A DNA stretch of 64,000 bases from an uncultured Roseicyclus sp. (GTDB lineage: Bacteria > Pseudomonadota > Alphaproteobacteria > Rhodobacterales > Rhodobacteraceae): positions 372,001 to 436,000 of the forward strand of contig CANLXA010000002.1 of NCBI GenBank assembly GCA_947494975.1. The letters run 5' to 3'. The translations under genes and the position numbers were made by a program. Below the pieces are notes generated by a model, which was not told the DNA's origin, ran no database searches, and saw only the letters and a list, made by a program, of their open reading frames with translations. This document shows, one piece after another, positions 50,888-60,619 of this stretch (position 1 is its first letter; each line of letters starts with the position of its first letter).

Positions 50888-53824
50888 ATGGCGGGCGATC
50901 AATTCAGCCGCGGCAGGGTGGCTGCGGTTCTTGGGCCTACGAATACCGGCAAAACCCATTACGCGATCGACCGGATGCTGGCGCATCGCACCGGTGTGAT
51001 CGGCCTGCCGCTGCGTCTTCTGGCGCGCGAGGTCTATGACAAGATCGTTGCGATCCGCGGGCCGTCGGTGGTGGCGCTGGTCACGGGCGAAGAGCGGATC
51101 GTGCCGGAGCGAACGCAATATTGGGTCTGCACGGTTGAGGCGATGCCGGTGGAAAACGGCGCGGATTTTCTGGCCATCGACGAGATCCAGCTCTGTGCCG
51201 ATCCCGAGCGCGGGCACGTGTTCACCGACCGGCTGCTCTATGCGCGCGGCCTGCATGAGACGCTGTTTCTGGGTGCCGAAACCATGCGTCCCGCAATTGC
51301 CGCGCTGGTTCCGCAGGTGGAATTCATGCGGCGGGAACGGTTTTCACAGCTTGTGTATGCGGGTTCGAAAAAGATAAGCAGAATGCCCGGCCGGAGCGCC
51401 ATTGTGGGGTTTTCGGTTGAGAACCTCTATGCCATGGCGGAATTGCTGCGCCGCCAGAAGGGTGGGGCGGCCGTGGTGATGGGGGCGCTGTCGCCGCGGA
51501 CGCGCAATGCGCAGGTGGAGCTGTATCAAAACGGCGATGTGGACGTACTGGTGGCGACAGATGCCATCGGGATGGGCCTGAACCTCGATATCAAACATGT
51601 CGCGTTTTCGGGCCTGCGCAAATTCGACGGGCGCAAGGTGCGCGACCTATGGCCCAATGAGCTGGCGCAGATTGCGGGCCGGGCGGGGCGGCATACCCAA
51701 GACGGCTCTTTCGGGGTGACCGGCGAGGCGCCGATGCTGGACGAGCAGGTGGCCGACGCCATCGTGAACCACCGCTTCGCGCCCGTGCGCAAACTGAATT
51801 GGCGGAATTCCGCGCTGGAATTCGGGTCGGCCGAGCGGCTGATCGCCAGCCTGGAACAGCCCACCGACGACGAATGGCTGACCCGCGCCCGGGAGGCCGA
51901 CGATGTGCAGGCGCTCAAGGCGCTGATCGCGCGGCCCGAGATTGCGCAGCGGCTGGGGGATGCACGGGCCGTCCGCCTGTTGTGGGACGTCTGCCGCATT
52001 CCGGATTTCCGGGGGATTTCCCACGCGGAGCATGCCGATCTGCTGGGGCGGATCTTCGAGTTCCTGCACGAGGCACGGCGGGTGCCCGACGATTGGCTGG
52101 CCCGGCAGGTCAAGCGCATCGACCGGCCCGAAGGCGACATCGACACATTGTCGAAACGTCTGGCCTATATCCGCACATGGACGTATGTGGCGCAGCGCAA
52201 CGGATGGGTGGACGATGTTGCCCATTGGCGCGGCGCGACCCGTGCCGTAGAAGACCGACTGTCAGACGCACTCCACACTGCGTTGACACAACGATTTGTC
52301 GACCGGCGGACATCAGTTTTGCTTCGCCGGTTGAAGCAGAGGGAGAGCCTTGTGGCCGACGTGAACGAAGCAGGTGAAGTGACGGTGGAGGGCCAGGTGC
52401 TCGGCCGGATTGAAGGATTCCGCTTCCGTCAGGATGACACCGCCTCTGCCGATGAGGCCAAGACGCTGCGCCAGGCGGCGCTCGCGGCCCTGCGCCCGGA
52501 ATTCCACCTGCGGGCCGACCGCATGTACAACGCGCCCGATACCGAGTTCGACCTGACCGAACAGGGCGGGTTGATGTGGGGCGATCAGGCCCTGGGCAAG
52601 CTGGTGAAGGGGGACGAGCCCCTGAAGCCCGTGGCCGAGGCCTTTGTGGATGAAGATGCCGGGGCCGAGGTGATCCAGAAGGTGCAGCGCCGCCTGCAGC
52701 ACTTCATCGACCGCCGGATTGCCGCGCAGTTCGAGCCGCTTCTGGCGATGAGCCGCGACGAGGCGGTCACAGGCCTGGCCCGCGGTGTGGCGTTCCGGCT
52801 GCTGGAAGGGTTCGGGATCGTGCCGCGGGGCGAGATTGCCGATGATGTGAAGGCGCTCGATCAAGATGCGCGCGGCTTGTTGCGCAAACATGGCGTCCGG
52901 TTCGGGCAATACACCATTTTCCTGCCGCTCCTGCTGAAACCCGCGCCGACACGGCTGCGGCTGGTTCTGTGGGGGCTGTCCCAGGATCTGGGCGCGTTCC
53001 CCGATAGCCCGCCGCCGGGCCTGGTGACGATCCCGGTCGATCCCGGTGCGCCTGCGGGCCACGACACGATGGCCGGCTACCGCGCCGCGGGCACCCGGGC
53101 GATCCGCATCGACATGCTGGAGCGTCTGGCCGATCTGTTGCGCAATCAAAACAGCCGGGGCGGGTTCGAGGCCAATCCCGATATGCTGTCGATCTCGGGC
53201 CTGACCCTGGAGCAATTTGCCGATCTGATGGGCGGGTTGGGCTACAAGGCCGAAAAGGGCGAGCGGGTGAAGGTGAAGGCCGCGCCCGAGCCTGCGGCGG
53301 AGTCAACGGGATCCGAGCCGGAGGCCTCCGACACCCCCGATCCGACGCCGGTTGAAGTGCCCGGCGATGCGCCGAGCGAAACGCCCGCCGAGCCGCCCGT
53401 GGAGGCACCGGTTGATGTGCCGCCGGAAACCCCGAGCACGCCGCCGGTTGAAGTGCCGGAGCAATCCGCGGCAGAGACTGAGACCGCACCCAAGGCCGAG
53501 ACTGCGACGGAGGCCGCAACCGAGAGCGAAACGGCGGCCGAGCCGGAGATGGAGGTGTTCTATACCTTCACCTGGGCGCCGCGCGGCCGCGGTACGGCGC
53601 GCCCGCGCAAGGCGGAGGGCGCGCAGGATGGTCCGCGCGGCAAGCGTGGCGGTGGCGGGCCACGCCCGCAAGGCGGCAAATCCCATGGGAAGGGTGGCAA
53701 AGGTGGCAAACGTCCGCCACGTGACGAGAAGCCGAAAACCTATTCCTCCACCCCGCGGAAAACCGACAAGGTGGACCCTGACAATCCGTTCGCGGTTCTG
53801 GCCGCGCTGAAAGACAAAAGCTGA
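50888..53824 (+). CDS. SUV3-like DExH helicase with Pro/Glu-rich and basic tail
   Basis: 978 residues. AVLGPTNTGKTHYAIDRMLA is Walker A of the SUV3/Ski2-like group, FLAIDEIQLCADPERGHVF the DEIQ motif II, TDAIGMGLNLDIKHVAF motif V and AGRAGRHTQDGSFG motif VI. Residues about 800-900 are Pro/Glu/Thr-rich, with repeated PVE(V/A)P, and the last 75 residues are Arg/Gly/Lys-rich (GKRGGGGPRPQGGKSHGKGG), a likely RNA-binding tail. A mitochondrial SUV3 relative in RNA turnover. Overlaps the S4 gene. Confidence 0.9.
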   Translation: MAGDQFSRGRVAAVLGPTNTGKTHYAIDRMLAHRTGVIGLPLRLLAREVYDKIVAIRGPSVVALVTGEERIVPERTQYWVCTVEAMPVENGADFLAIDEIQLCADPERGHVFTDRLLYARGLHETLFLGAETMRPAIAALVPQVEFMRRERFSQLVYAGSKKISRMPGRSAIVGFSVENLYAMAELLRRQKGGAAVVMGALSPRTRNAQVELYQNGDVDVLVATDAIGMGLNLDIKHVAFSGLRKFDGRKVRDLWPNELAQIAGRAGRHTQDGSFGVTGEAPMLDEQVADAIVNHRFAPVRKLNWRNSALEFGSAERLIASLEQPTDDEWLTRAREADDVQALKALIARPEIAQRLGDARAVRLLWDVCRIPDFRGISHAEHADLLGRIFEFLHEARRVPDDWLARQVKRIDRPEGDIDTLSKRLAYIRTWTYVAQRNGWVDDVAHWRGATRAVEDRLSDALHTALTQRFVDRRTSVLLRRLKQRESLVADVNEAGEVTVEGQVLGRIEGFRFRQDDTASADEAKTLRQAALAALRPEFHLRADRMYNAPDTEFDLTEQGGLMWGDQALGKLVKGDEPLKPVAEAFVDEDAGAEVIQKVQRRLQHFIDRRIAAQFEPLLAMSRDEAVTGLARGVAFRLLEGFGIVPRGEIADDVKALDQDARGLLRKHGVRFGQYTIFLPLLLKPAPTRLRLVLWGLSQDLGAFPDSPPPGLVTIPVDPGAPAGHDTMAGYRAAGTRAIRIDMLERLADLLRNQNSRGGFEANPDMLSISGLTLEQFADLMGGLGYKAEKGERVKVKAAPEPAAESTGSEPEASDTPDPTPVEVPGDAPSETPAEPPVEAPVDVPPETPSTPPVEVPEQSAAETETAPKAETATEAATESETAAEPEMEVFYTFTWAPRGRGTARPRKAEGAQDGPRGKRGGGGPRPQGGKSHGKGGKGGKRPPRDEKPKTYSSTPRKTDKVDPDNPFAVLAALKDKS

Positions 53825-54177
53825 GCGAGGGTCGGACCAAGGATCGGCTGGACCGGTGGCTGTGGCAGGCGCGGTTTTTCAAGACCCGTTCCATGGCCGC
53901 GCGGCTCGTTTCCGATGGGGCGGTTCGGGTGAATGGCGACAAGGTGTCCAAGCCTGCCAGCACCGTGGGTCCCGGCGACGTGCTGACCTTTCCGCAAGGT
54001 CGCCAGATCCGCGTTATCCGGATCGAGGCATTGGCCAAACGGCGCGGCCCGGCGGCCGAAGCGCAGGGGCTCTACGCCGATCTGACGCCGGACGCGGAGC
54101 CTGTCCCACCCCGTGTCGGCCCGCGCCCGACCAAGAAGGATCGTCGCGATCTGGATGCCCTGCGCGACCCGGAGTGA
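53821..54177 (+). CDS. hslR: S4-domain RNA-binding protein (Hsp15/HslR-like), apparent CTG start
   Basis: 118 residues if it starts at CTG 53821, whose CTGA overlaps the helicase stop. From there the frame reads SEGRTKDRLDRWLWQARFFK, then TRSMAARLVSDGAVRVNGDK, the full S4 domain. The first ATG (53893) would delete the first helix of S4, and no ATG, GTG or TTG exists between it and the in-frame stop at 53809. An Hsp15 homologue binds the 50S subunit carrying nascent chains. Confidence 0.85.
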   Translation: MSEGRTKDRLDRWLWQARFFKTRSMAARLVSDGAVRVNGDKVSKPASTVGPGDVLTFPQGRQIRVIRIEALAKRRGPAAEAQGLYADLTPDAEPVPPRVGPRPTKKDRRDLDALRDPE

Positions 54178-54313
54178 TCGGCCTTGGCAGGGTGTCTAGT
54201 TTGCCTTACACATTTTCGTCAGATCGCCCGGTGCGACCCATTGGTCGCGTTGCATCCCCCCGATCCGTGCCGTAGCAGAGCGCTCAAGATTTCGACCAAC
54301 AAGGCCCCGCCCC

Positions 54314-54649
54314 ATGACCTATATCGTCAACGATAGCTGCATCGCCTGCAAATACACCGATTGCGTGGAAGTTTGCCCGGTGGATTGCTTCTATGAAGGC
54401 GAGAACATGTTGGTGATCCACCCCGACGAATGCATCGATTGTGGCGTGTGTGAGCCGGAATGCCCGGCGGACGCGATCCGGCCGGACACCGAGCCGGATA
54501 TGGAGAAATGGGTGGAGTTCAATCGCAAGTATTCCGAGCTGTGGCCGGTGATCATCACGAAGAAAGATCCGCTGCCCAATGCCGAAGAGATGGATGGCAA
54601 GGAGGGCAAGATGGATTTGTTCTCCGAAGCGCCCGGCGAGGGGGGCTGA
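54314..54649 (+). CDS. fdxA: 7Fe ferredoxin FdxA
   Basis: 111 residues. Cys 9, 12, 17 and 21 in [17 protein letters not shown] and Cys 40, 43, 46, 50 in [12 protein letters not shown] give a [3Fe-4S]/[4Fe-4S] pair, matching FdxA. It carries electrons to unidentified acceptors. It lies in the helicase-S4-fdxA-carD order. The 136-base gap before it holds no gene. Confidence 0.95.
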   Translation: MTYIVNDSCIACKYTDCVEVCPVDCFYEGENMLVIHPDECIDCGVCEPECPADAIRPDTEPDMEKWVEFNRKYSELWPVIITKKDPLPNAEEMDGKEGKMDLFSEAPGEGG

Positions 54650-54774
54650 CGCCCGATTCGGCGCCGCACTGCCGAAGGGTGAGCCTGTCTGACCTATAAC
54701 AAACCCCAGAATTTTAAGGGTTTGCTTAACGCTGCATAGCAGAAAACTTTAAAACACGTCCGATTCGTGCTATG

Positions 54775-54786
54775 TATTGGCCAATA
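54775..54786. promoter_or_regulatory. Palindrome upstream of carD
   Basis: TATTGGCCAATA, a perfect 12-bp palindrome about 150 bases before the carD start in an AT-rich gap. It may be an operator or mark the promoter region; no factor can be named. Confidence 0.35.
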
Positions 54787-54935
54787 ACAGCTCGCACGTG
54801 CCAATGCGCGAGACTGACCATTGCCCGTTTCATCAACGGCTTCATTTTTCACCGCCGGAAAGTTAGGGCTTTCCGCTGGTGTTTTTGTCGCCTGCACCCC
54901 CGCATCCGAGATGGGCCACGAAAGGAAAAAACAAC

Positions 54936-55448
54936 ATGACCAAAGCCCGGAAATCGCAGCCCTTCGGCCCCGACGACTACGTTGTTTACCCTGCCCATGG
55001 CGTGGGCAAGATCGTGTCGATCGAGGAGCAGGAGATTGCAGGGCTTAACCTGGAACTGTTCGTGATCTCGTTCGAGAAGGACAAGATGACGCTTCGTGTT
55101 CCGACCGCCAAGGCAACCGAGGTGGGCATGCGCCCGCTGTCGGATCCGATGGTGGTGTCCAAGGCACTCGACACCCTTAAGGGCAAGGCCCGCGTGAAGC
55201 GGGCGATGTGGTCGCGCCGGGCGCAGGAATATGAGCAGAAGATCAATTCCGGCGACCTGATCTCCATCGCGGAAGTTGTGCGTGATCTGCACCGCGCCGA
55301 CGATCAGCGCGAGCAGAGCTATTCCGAACGTCAGCTTTACGAAGCGGCGCTGGAGCGTCTGACGCGCGAATTGGCGGCTGTCAAAGGGATCGACGAAGCC
55401 GGGGCTGCCGCCCATGTCGGCGATGTCCTGACGAAACGCGCCGCCTGA
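54936..55448 (+). CDS. carD: CarD-family transcription regulator
   Basis: 170 residues from ATG 54936 (AAAGGA 8 bases upstream). FGPDDYVVYPAHGVGKIVSI and LNLELFVISFEKDKMTLRVP are the RNA polymerase-interacting Tudor-like domain; a helical DNA-contact domain follows (LKGKARVKRAMWSRRAQEYE). CarD stabilises open complexes, notably at rRNA promoters. A terminator follows at 55517. Confidence 0.95.
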   Translation: MTKARKSQPFGPDDYVVYPAHGVGKIVSIEEQEIAGLNLELFVISFEKDKMTLRVPTAKATEVGMRPLSDPMVVSKALDTLKGKARVKRAMWSRRAQEYEQKINSGDLISIAEVVRDLHRADDQREQSYSERQLYEAALERLTRELAAVKGIDEAGAAAHVGDVLTKRAA

Positions 55449-55516
55449 CGGCGCGCAACATATTGCCGGGGCGCTGGCAACATCCCGCGCTCACGGTTCT
55501 GTTACCGGTTTTCCTG

Positions 55517-55547
55517 ACCTGCCGCGGCCTCGCGGCAGGTTTTTTTA
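55517..55547 (+). terminator. Rho-independent terminator of carD
   Basis: ACCTGCCGCG (55517-55526), GCCT, CGCGGCAGGT (55531-55540), followed by seven T. A 10-bp perfect stem. Confidence 0.92.
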
Positions 55548-55590
55548 TGTGTTAGATGTGAACTTAAGGGAAACTGGAACGTTATCTTCA

Positions 55591-55604
55591 GGGCCTGCAG
55601 GCCC
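55591..55604. repeat. 14-bp palindrome before the small lipoprotein gene
   Basis: GGGCCTGCAGGCCC, a perfect palindrome 23 bases before the start codon, in the leader of the lipoprotein gene. It may form a hairpin that lowers translation or be a protein site. Confidence 0.45.
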
Positions 55605-55627
55605 GAATCTGGAAAGGAAGACCCCTT

Positions 55628-55915
55628 ATGAAAAAATTTGTAGCTCCCCTGCTGCTGATCGCAGCTGTTGCAACCGCCGCCTGTCAGCCGCTGTCACCGC
55701 AAGACCGCTCGAATCTCGGTCTCGTGGGTGGTGCCGCCGGTGGCCTTCTGCTGGCCGACGCATTCGGTGCGAACCCGCAATGGACCATCGTATCGGCCGT
55801 TGCAGGTGCCGCGATTGGCACCCAGGTCGCGCGCAACACGCAGACCGGGCAATGCGCCTACCTCGCCGGTTACAACTCGGCTGGCCAGGAAGTCTACAAC
55901 GTGGCGCCCTGCTGA
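55628..55915 (+). CDS. Glycine-zipper lipoprotein
   Basis: 95 residues. MKKFVAPLLLIAAVATAACQ has a lipobox (TAAC). A glycine-rich segment (LGLVGGAAGGLLLADAFG, IVSAVAGAAIGTQVA) resembles two glycine-zipper helices of the 17-kDa surface antigen type. CAYLAGYNSAGQEVYNVAPC at the end gives a Cys pair. It is anchored in the outer or inner membrane; the function is unknown. It abuts the stop codon of cobS. Confidence 0.8.
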   Translation: MKKFVAPLLLIAAVATAACQPLSPQDRSNLGLVGGAAGGLLLADAFGANPQWTIVSAVAGAAIGTQVARNTQTGQCAYLAGYNSAGQEVYNVAPC

Positions 55916-56677
55916 TCACGCAAGGATAGCGGCGCAGGCGATCAGGGCGGATATCTCGCTCAGCACCTGCGCCGCCCCCAACACATCCCCCGTTTGCCCG
56001 CCGATCTTGGCGCGGGCAAGCGCGGCCACCGCCACGCAGGTGGCACCGGCCAGAAACGCCGCGACAAGGCCCGCGAGCAAGCCTGCCGCCAGACCCGCTC
56101 CCAAAACCGATATACCGATTGCCAGAACGATGGCCCATGTCGGGGGATGGCCGACATGGGCCGCCAGACCCGTTTCTCGTGCGAACGGTAGTTTGGCCAT
56201 GAGACTTGCCATGCCCGCGCGGCTCAGCAAGGCCGCCGCGACCAGCGCCATGGGTGCCACCGGCAAGAGCACGGCAAGCGCCGCCCATCGCAGACCCATG
56301 GCAAGAATCATGGCCAGCATCCCATAGCTGCCGATCCGGCTGTCCTTCAGGATATCCAGCCGTCGTTCGCGGGTCTGCCCGCCCCAGAACCCATCGGCGC
56401 AATCGGCCAGCCCGTCCTCGTGCAATGCGCCCGTCACGATGATTCCGGCGGCGAGGGCAAGGCCCGCCGCGATGGGCGCAGGCAATATGCTAAGCGCCGC
56501 GAGACCCACGGCGACCTGAAACACGGCGATAGCGGCGCCGATCACAGGCCACGCCCACGCCGCCGCGGCCCCGCGGTCTCCGTCGCCGCCGGGGATGGGC
56601 AGGCGGGTCAGTAATTGTGCCGCGCGGATCAGGTCGCGTCCTTCCGGGTGCCGCGCATCGGTGTCGGTTTCTGGCAT
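55916..56677 (-). CDS. cobS: Adenosylcobinamide-GDP ribazoletransferase (cobalamin synthase)
   Basis: 253 residues, six or so membrane helices. [12 protein letters not shown] near the start and [20 protein letters not shown] near 80-100 (the conserved D-G-x-x-D-x-x-D/D-G-F motif) mark CobS/CobV. It joins adenosylcobinamide-GDP and alpha-ribazole at the end of B12 synthesis. Divergent from cobT with an 84-base shared spacer. Confidence 0.95.
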   Translation of the reverse strand: MPETDTDARHPEGRDLIRAAQLLTRLPIPGGDGDRGAAAAWAWPVIGAAIAVFQVAVGLAALSILPAPIAAGLALAAGIIVTGALHEDGLADCADGFWGGQTRERRLDILKDSRIGSYGMLAMILAMGLRWAALAVLLPVAPMALVAAALLSRAGMASLMAKLPFARETGLAAHVGHPPTWAIVLAIGISVLGAGLAAGLLAGLVAAFLAGATCVAVAALARAKIGGQTGDVLGAAQVLSEISALIACAAILA

Positions 56678-56761
56678 GAAACGGGCCTTTCTGCCGCAGG
56701 TTCAACACTTTGCATTCCGCTAAACACGATTCCAGAGCCATCACGCAAGGGAGCCCGTGAC

Positions 56762-57778
56762 ATGAGTGATGCCCCGACAACCCCCGCAGCCCTTCGCGAC
56801 CTGCTGACAGACGCGCCGTCGCCGGATCCGAACGCGCGGGCGACAGCCGAGGCGCGCAATGCGGTTCTGACCAAGCCGCCCGATGCGCTGGGGCGGCTGG
56901 AGGATCTGGCCATCTGGTACGCGGCGTGGCGGGGCGAGGCCCGGCCACAGCTGCGCGCGCCGCAGGTTCTGGTGTTCGCGGGCAACCATGGGATTGCCGC
57001 GCGTGGCGTCAGCGCCTTTCCGGCGGAGGTCACGGCGCAGATGGTGGCGAATTTCGCCGCCGGAGGGGCCGCGATCAATCAGCTCAGCGATCTGGCAGGG
57101 GCGTCCCTCTCCGTCCACCCGATCGAATTGGACCGACCCACAGCGGATTTCACGCAAGGCCCCGCCATGTCGGAGGCGGATGTGATGGCGGCGATTGCCG
57201 TCGGGTGGGACGCCGTCGATCCGGGTGCGGATCTGTTGGTTGTGGGCGAGATGGGGATCGGGAATACGACCTCGGCCGCCGCCATCGCCTGTGCGCTTCA
57301 TGGCGGTGCGCCAGCGGATTGGACGGGCCGCGGGACCGGTGTGGACGCGAACGGCATCGCGCGGAAGGCGCAGGTCGTGGCCGAGGGTTTGGCCGCCAAT
57401 CCGGACGCCACGGGTGATCCGCTGGAGGCGCTGAGATGCCTGGGCGGACGGGAGATCGCGGCGATGGCCGGCGCCATGGCGCGGGCGCGGGTGGGGCAGA
57501 TCCCCGTCATCCTTGACGGGTTCATCTGCACCGCCGCCGCGGCGGTGCTGCATGCCGCGTGCCCGGGTGCGCTCGATCACGCTGTCGCGGGGCATGTCTC
57601 CGACGAGCGGGCCCATGGAGCGATGTTGCAGCGGTTGGACAAGACACCGCTTCTGTCCTTGGACCTGCGATTGGGCGAGGGGTCCGGCGCGGCGCTGGCC
57701 ATCCAGATCCTGAAGGGGGCTCTGGCGTGCCATTCGGGCATGGCGAGCTTCGACGAGGCGGGCGTCGCGGAGGGCTGA
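56762..57778 (+). CDS. cobT: Nicotinate-nucleotide-dimethylbenzimidazole phosphoribosyltransferase
   Basis: 338 residues from ATG 56762; an upstream extension is not homologous. [20 protein letters not shown] and [20 protein letters not shown], then [17 protein letters not shown] and [12 protein letters not shown] (catalytic Glu) are the CobT motifs. It makes alpha-ribazole phosphate, the lower ligand of B12. Divergent to cobS, so both can be controlled from the shared spacer. Confidence 0.95.
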   Translation: MSDAPTTPAALRDLLTDAPSPDPNARATAEARNAVLTKPPDALGRLEDLAIWYAAWRGEARPQLRAPQVLVFAGNHGIAARGVSAFPAEVTAQMVANFAAGGAAINQLSDLAGASLSVHPIELDRPTADFTQGPAMSEADVMAAIAVGWDAVDPGADLLVVGEMGIGNTTSAAAIACALHGGAPADWTGRGTGVDANGIARKAQVVAEGLAANPDATGDPLEALRCLGGREIAAMAGAMARARVGQIPVILDGFICTAAAAVLHAACPGALDHAVAGHVSDERAHGAMLQRLDKTPLLSLDLRLGEGSGAALAIQILKGALACHSGMASFDEAGVAEG

Positions 57779-57792
57779 GCCGGCTGGTGCTC

Positions 57793-59748
57793 TCAACGAC
57801 CACCGGGGCGGCGCGGGCCCCGGCTCAACCCGCTCAGGGCCCCGGCATCGCCGCGCGAGTTTTCCACCTGGGACGTCCCTTCGACCTCATCGGCAATGGC
57901 ATCGAGATGGGTCGCCAGCGCGCTTTCGAGATTGTCGGTCATCTCGCGGGTGCGTCGCATGTATTCCTTGTTCTCGGTGACGGGAATATCGGGCCGCCAG
58001 ACCTCGGCCAGCGCGCGCAGGTTCTGCCGGTCATGGCGGTAGAACGCGGTTTCCAATTCGTGGGCCTCATAATCGGTGAGGCCCATATCTTCCAGAACAT
58101 AGCGACCCGCGCGCAGCGAGCTGTCGAACATCTCGCGCACGATATGATCGGCGCCCGCCTCGTATAGTTCATAGACGTGCAGCAGGTCGTGAGCGCGCGC
58201 GACGACGGAGATATCGGGCCGCTGGCGCTTGGCATATTGGACGAGTTTCACGGCCGCCTGCCGGTTATCGACCGCCACGACAAACACTTTGGCTGTGGCA
58301 AGCCCCGCCGCCTTGAGAAGCTCGGGCCGCGTCGGGTCGCCGAAATAGCCCTTCATGCCGAAGCGGCGCATCATCTGGATCGTCTCGAGGTTCGAATCCA
58401 GCACAACCGTCTTGAAGCCCGATGCCCGGACCATGCGATTGACGATCTGTCCGAACCGCCCCACGCCCGCGATGATGACGGCGGCCTGTTCGTCGATTTC
58501 ATCGTGATCCGGCGCCTCATCCGCGCCATCTGACAGGCGGGCGGAGATCTTTTCGTAGAGGATGAAGCTGAGCGGGGTCAGCAACATCGACAGGGCGATC
58601 ACAAGGAGAAGGATCGCGGCGACGCGGTCGGGGAAGACGGCCTGTTGGACACCGAAGGCCACGAGGACGAACCCGAATTCGCCGGCCTGGGCCAGCCCCA
58701 GAGTGAACAGCCACCGATCCCGACCGTGCAGGCGAAACGCCCGCGCGATGCCGTAGAGAACCGTTCCCTTGAGCAGCATGACCGCAAGGCTCAACCCGAT
58801 GATGAGGAACGGATTTGCGAAGAGCGTCTGGAAATTGATGCCGGCGCCGACGGTGATGAAGAACAGGCCGAGCAGCAGGCCCTTGAACGGCTCGATATCG
58901 GCCTCAAGCTCATGGCGGAACTCGGAATTGGCGAGCACAACGCCCGCAACGAACGCGCCAAGTGCGGGCGAGAGGCCGACCAGAAGCATCAGCACCGCGA
59001 TGCCGACCACGATGACAAGGGCCGTGACGGTATAGAGCTCGCGCAGCTTGGTGGTGTGGATGACGCGAAAGAGGAGCGGGCTCAGGTAGCGCCCGGCGAG
59101 GATCACGGCGGCCACCGCGCCAAGCGTCACCAGCGTGACCCCCCAGGCGGGCAGCCCCTCGACAAGCGACATCGTATGATGATCGTCGGGATCGACCCGG
59201 CTGATCGATCCGTCCTCGTTGAACCGCGCGGCGTTCGCCGTGGCCAGAAGCGGCAGAAGCGCCAGCGCTGGGATCACGGCGATGTCTTGGGTCAGCAGAA
59301 CGGAGAACGTGCCGCGACCGCCCGGCGTGCGCATCAACCCCTTTTCGTTGAGCGTTGTCAGTACGATAGCCGTGGAGCTGAGCGCCAAGGTGATGCCGAT
59401 GGCCAGGGCCAGCGGAAAGGCCAAACCCAGGAGCATCGCGCCGCCCGCCAGCACCACGATGGACAACAGGATCTGGCTGCCGCCCATCCCCAGCAGCCGC
59501 TGGCGCATGTCCCAAAGCGTGCGCGGATCAAGCTCCAACCCGATCAGGAACAGCATCAGGACCACGCCGAATTCGGCGTAGTGCTGGAGATCCTGCGTTT
59601 CCGAGCCGACAAGGCCCAGGACCGGCCCGATGGCGATCCCCGCAAGCAGGTAGCCCAGGACGGAACCCATGCCGAACCGCACCGAAATCGGTACGGCGAT
59701 CAGCATCGCACCGAGGTAGATGGTGGCCTGAAGAAGGGTCTCTTCCAT
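57793..59748 (-). CDS. CPA2-family cation:proton antiporter (Kef-type) 2
   Basis: 651 residues, a paralogue of the antiporter at 14515-16458: LALSSTAIVLTTLNEKGLM, LLTQDIAVIPALALLPLL, ELDPRTLWDMRQRLLGMGGS, and a TrkA-N domain with VIIAGVGRFGQIVNRMV. It lacks the histidine-periodic loop; at that place it has RVDPDDHHTMSLVEGL. Probably a K+/H+ antiporter gated by the TrkA domain. The stop is 15 bases from that of cobT. Confidence 0.9.
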   Translation of the reverse strand: MEETLLQATIYLGAMLIAVPISVRFGMGSVLGYLLAGIAIGPVLGLVGSETQDLQHYAEFGVVLMLFLIGLELDPRTLWDMRQRLLGMGGSQILLSIVVLAGGAMLLGLAFPLALAIGITLALSSTAIVLTTLNEKGLMRTPGGRGTFSVLLTQDIAVIPALALLPLLATANAARFNEDGSISRVDPDDHHTMSLVEGLPAWGVTLVTLGAVAAVILAGRYLSPLLFRVIHTTKLRELYTVTALVIVVGIAVLMLLVGLSPALGAFVAGVVLANSEFRHELEADIEPFKGLLLGLFFITVGAGINFQTLFANPFLIIGLSLAVMLLKGTVLYGIARAFRLHGRDRWLFTLGLAQAGEFGFVLVAFGVQQAVFPDRVAAILLLVIALSMLLTPLSFILYEKISARLSDGADEAPDHDEIDEQAAVIIAGVGRFGQIVNRMVRASGFKTVVLDSNLETIQMMRRFGMKGYFGDPTRPELLKAAGLATAKVFVVAVDNRQAAVKLVQYAKRQRPDISVVARAHDLLHVYELYEAGADHIVREMFDSSLRAGRYVLEDMGLTDYEAHELETAFYRHDRQNLRALAEVWRPDIPVTENKEYMRRTREMTDNLESALATHLDAIADEVEGTSQVENSRGDAGALSGLSRGPRRPGGR

Positions 59749-59929
59749 GATCGAAACGCGCGCCTGTTTCTGTTTGCGTCCAGCTTAGCGATACTTGCGC
59801 CGCGGCACGAGACGCGATTGCGACACGGGGGGCCGTCTTTGGACCGTGCGCGGACGCGCCCACGGAAACGGCCTCGGGCCTTGCCATGCCGTTCGGCTTG
59901 GGCAATCTGGCAGGGACGAGGAGAATTTG

Positions 59930-60616
59930 ATGAAACGTTCCGAGATTAACGAGATCATGGCCGAGGCGGATGCGTTCATCCGGTCGTTTGGCTTTGTGCT
60001 GCCGCCGTTTGCCTATTGGTCCCCTGACGAGATGCGCGCCAAGCGCGACGTGGCCCAGGCCGTGATCGACGGGCGTTTGGGATGGGACATCACCGATTAC
60101 GGACAGGGCAAATACGACGATCTCGGCCTGTTCCTGTTTACCCTGCGCAACGGGCGTCTGAGCGATCTGCAGAAGGGTGGCGGCATGTGCTATGCCGAGA
60201 AGCTGTTGATTTCAAAGAAAGATCAAATCAGCCCGATGCATCGCCATTACCTGAAGGCGGAAGACATCATCAACCGCGGCGGGGCCGCGATGGCGATTGA
60301 GCTGTTCGGTTCGGCCGAAGATGGCAGTTTCGACGAAAATATGGGTGGTGTGGTGATGTGCGACGGGATAGAGCGGGCCTTTGCGCCCGGCGAGGTCCTG
60401 CTGTTCGCGCCGGGCGAAAGCGTCACCCTGATGCCGGGCGATTGGCATGCCTTCTGGGGTGAAGGCGGCGACGTGCTTATCGGGGAGGTGTCCACCGTCA
60501 ACAATGACGAGACCGACAATTGGTTCCGGGAGCCGATCGGACGGTTCGCCACGATAGATGAGGACGTCGCCCCGACCCACCTGCTGGCATCGGATTACAG
60601 GACCTGGCTGAGCTGA
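59930..60616 (+). CDS. D-lyxose/D-mannose ketol-isomerase-like cupin
   Basis: 228 residues from ATG 59930, GAGGAG about 5 bases upstream. AEKLLISKKDQISPMHRHYL with His metal ligands and LMPGDWHAFWGEGGDVLIGE form the cupin core of D-lyxose isomerases, enzymes that interconvert D-lyxose/D-xylulose and D-mannose/D-fructose using Mn2+. Stop is 3 bases from convergent purD. Confidence 0.85.
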   Translation: MKRSEINEIMAEADAFIRSFGFVLPPFAYWSPDEMRAKRDVAQAVIDGRLGWDITDYGQGKYDDLGLFLFTLRNGRLSDLQKGGGMCYAEKLLISKKDQISPMHRHYLKAEDIINRGGAAMAIELFGSAEDGSFDENMGGVVMCDGIERAFAPGEVLLFAPGESVTLMPGDWHAFWGEGGDVLIGEVSTVNNDETDNWFREPIGRFATIDEDVAPTHLLASDYRTWLS

Positions 60617-60619
60617 GGG

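Noticed and set aside
53280-53560. Repeated PVEVP-type coding motif in the helicase gene
   Set aside because: It is a low-complexity disordered linker in a coding region; not a separate repeat element.
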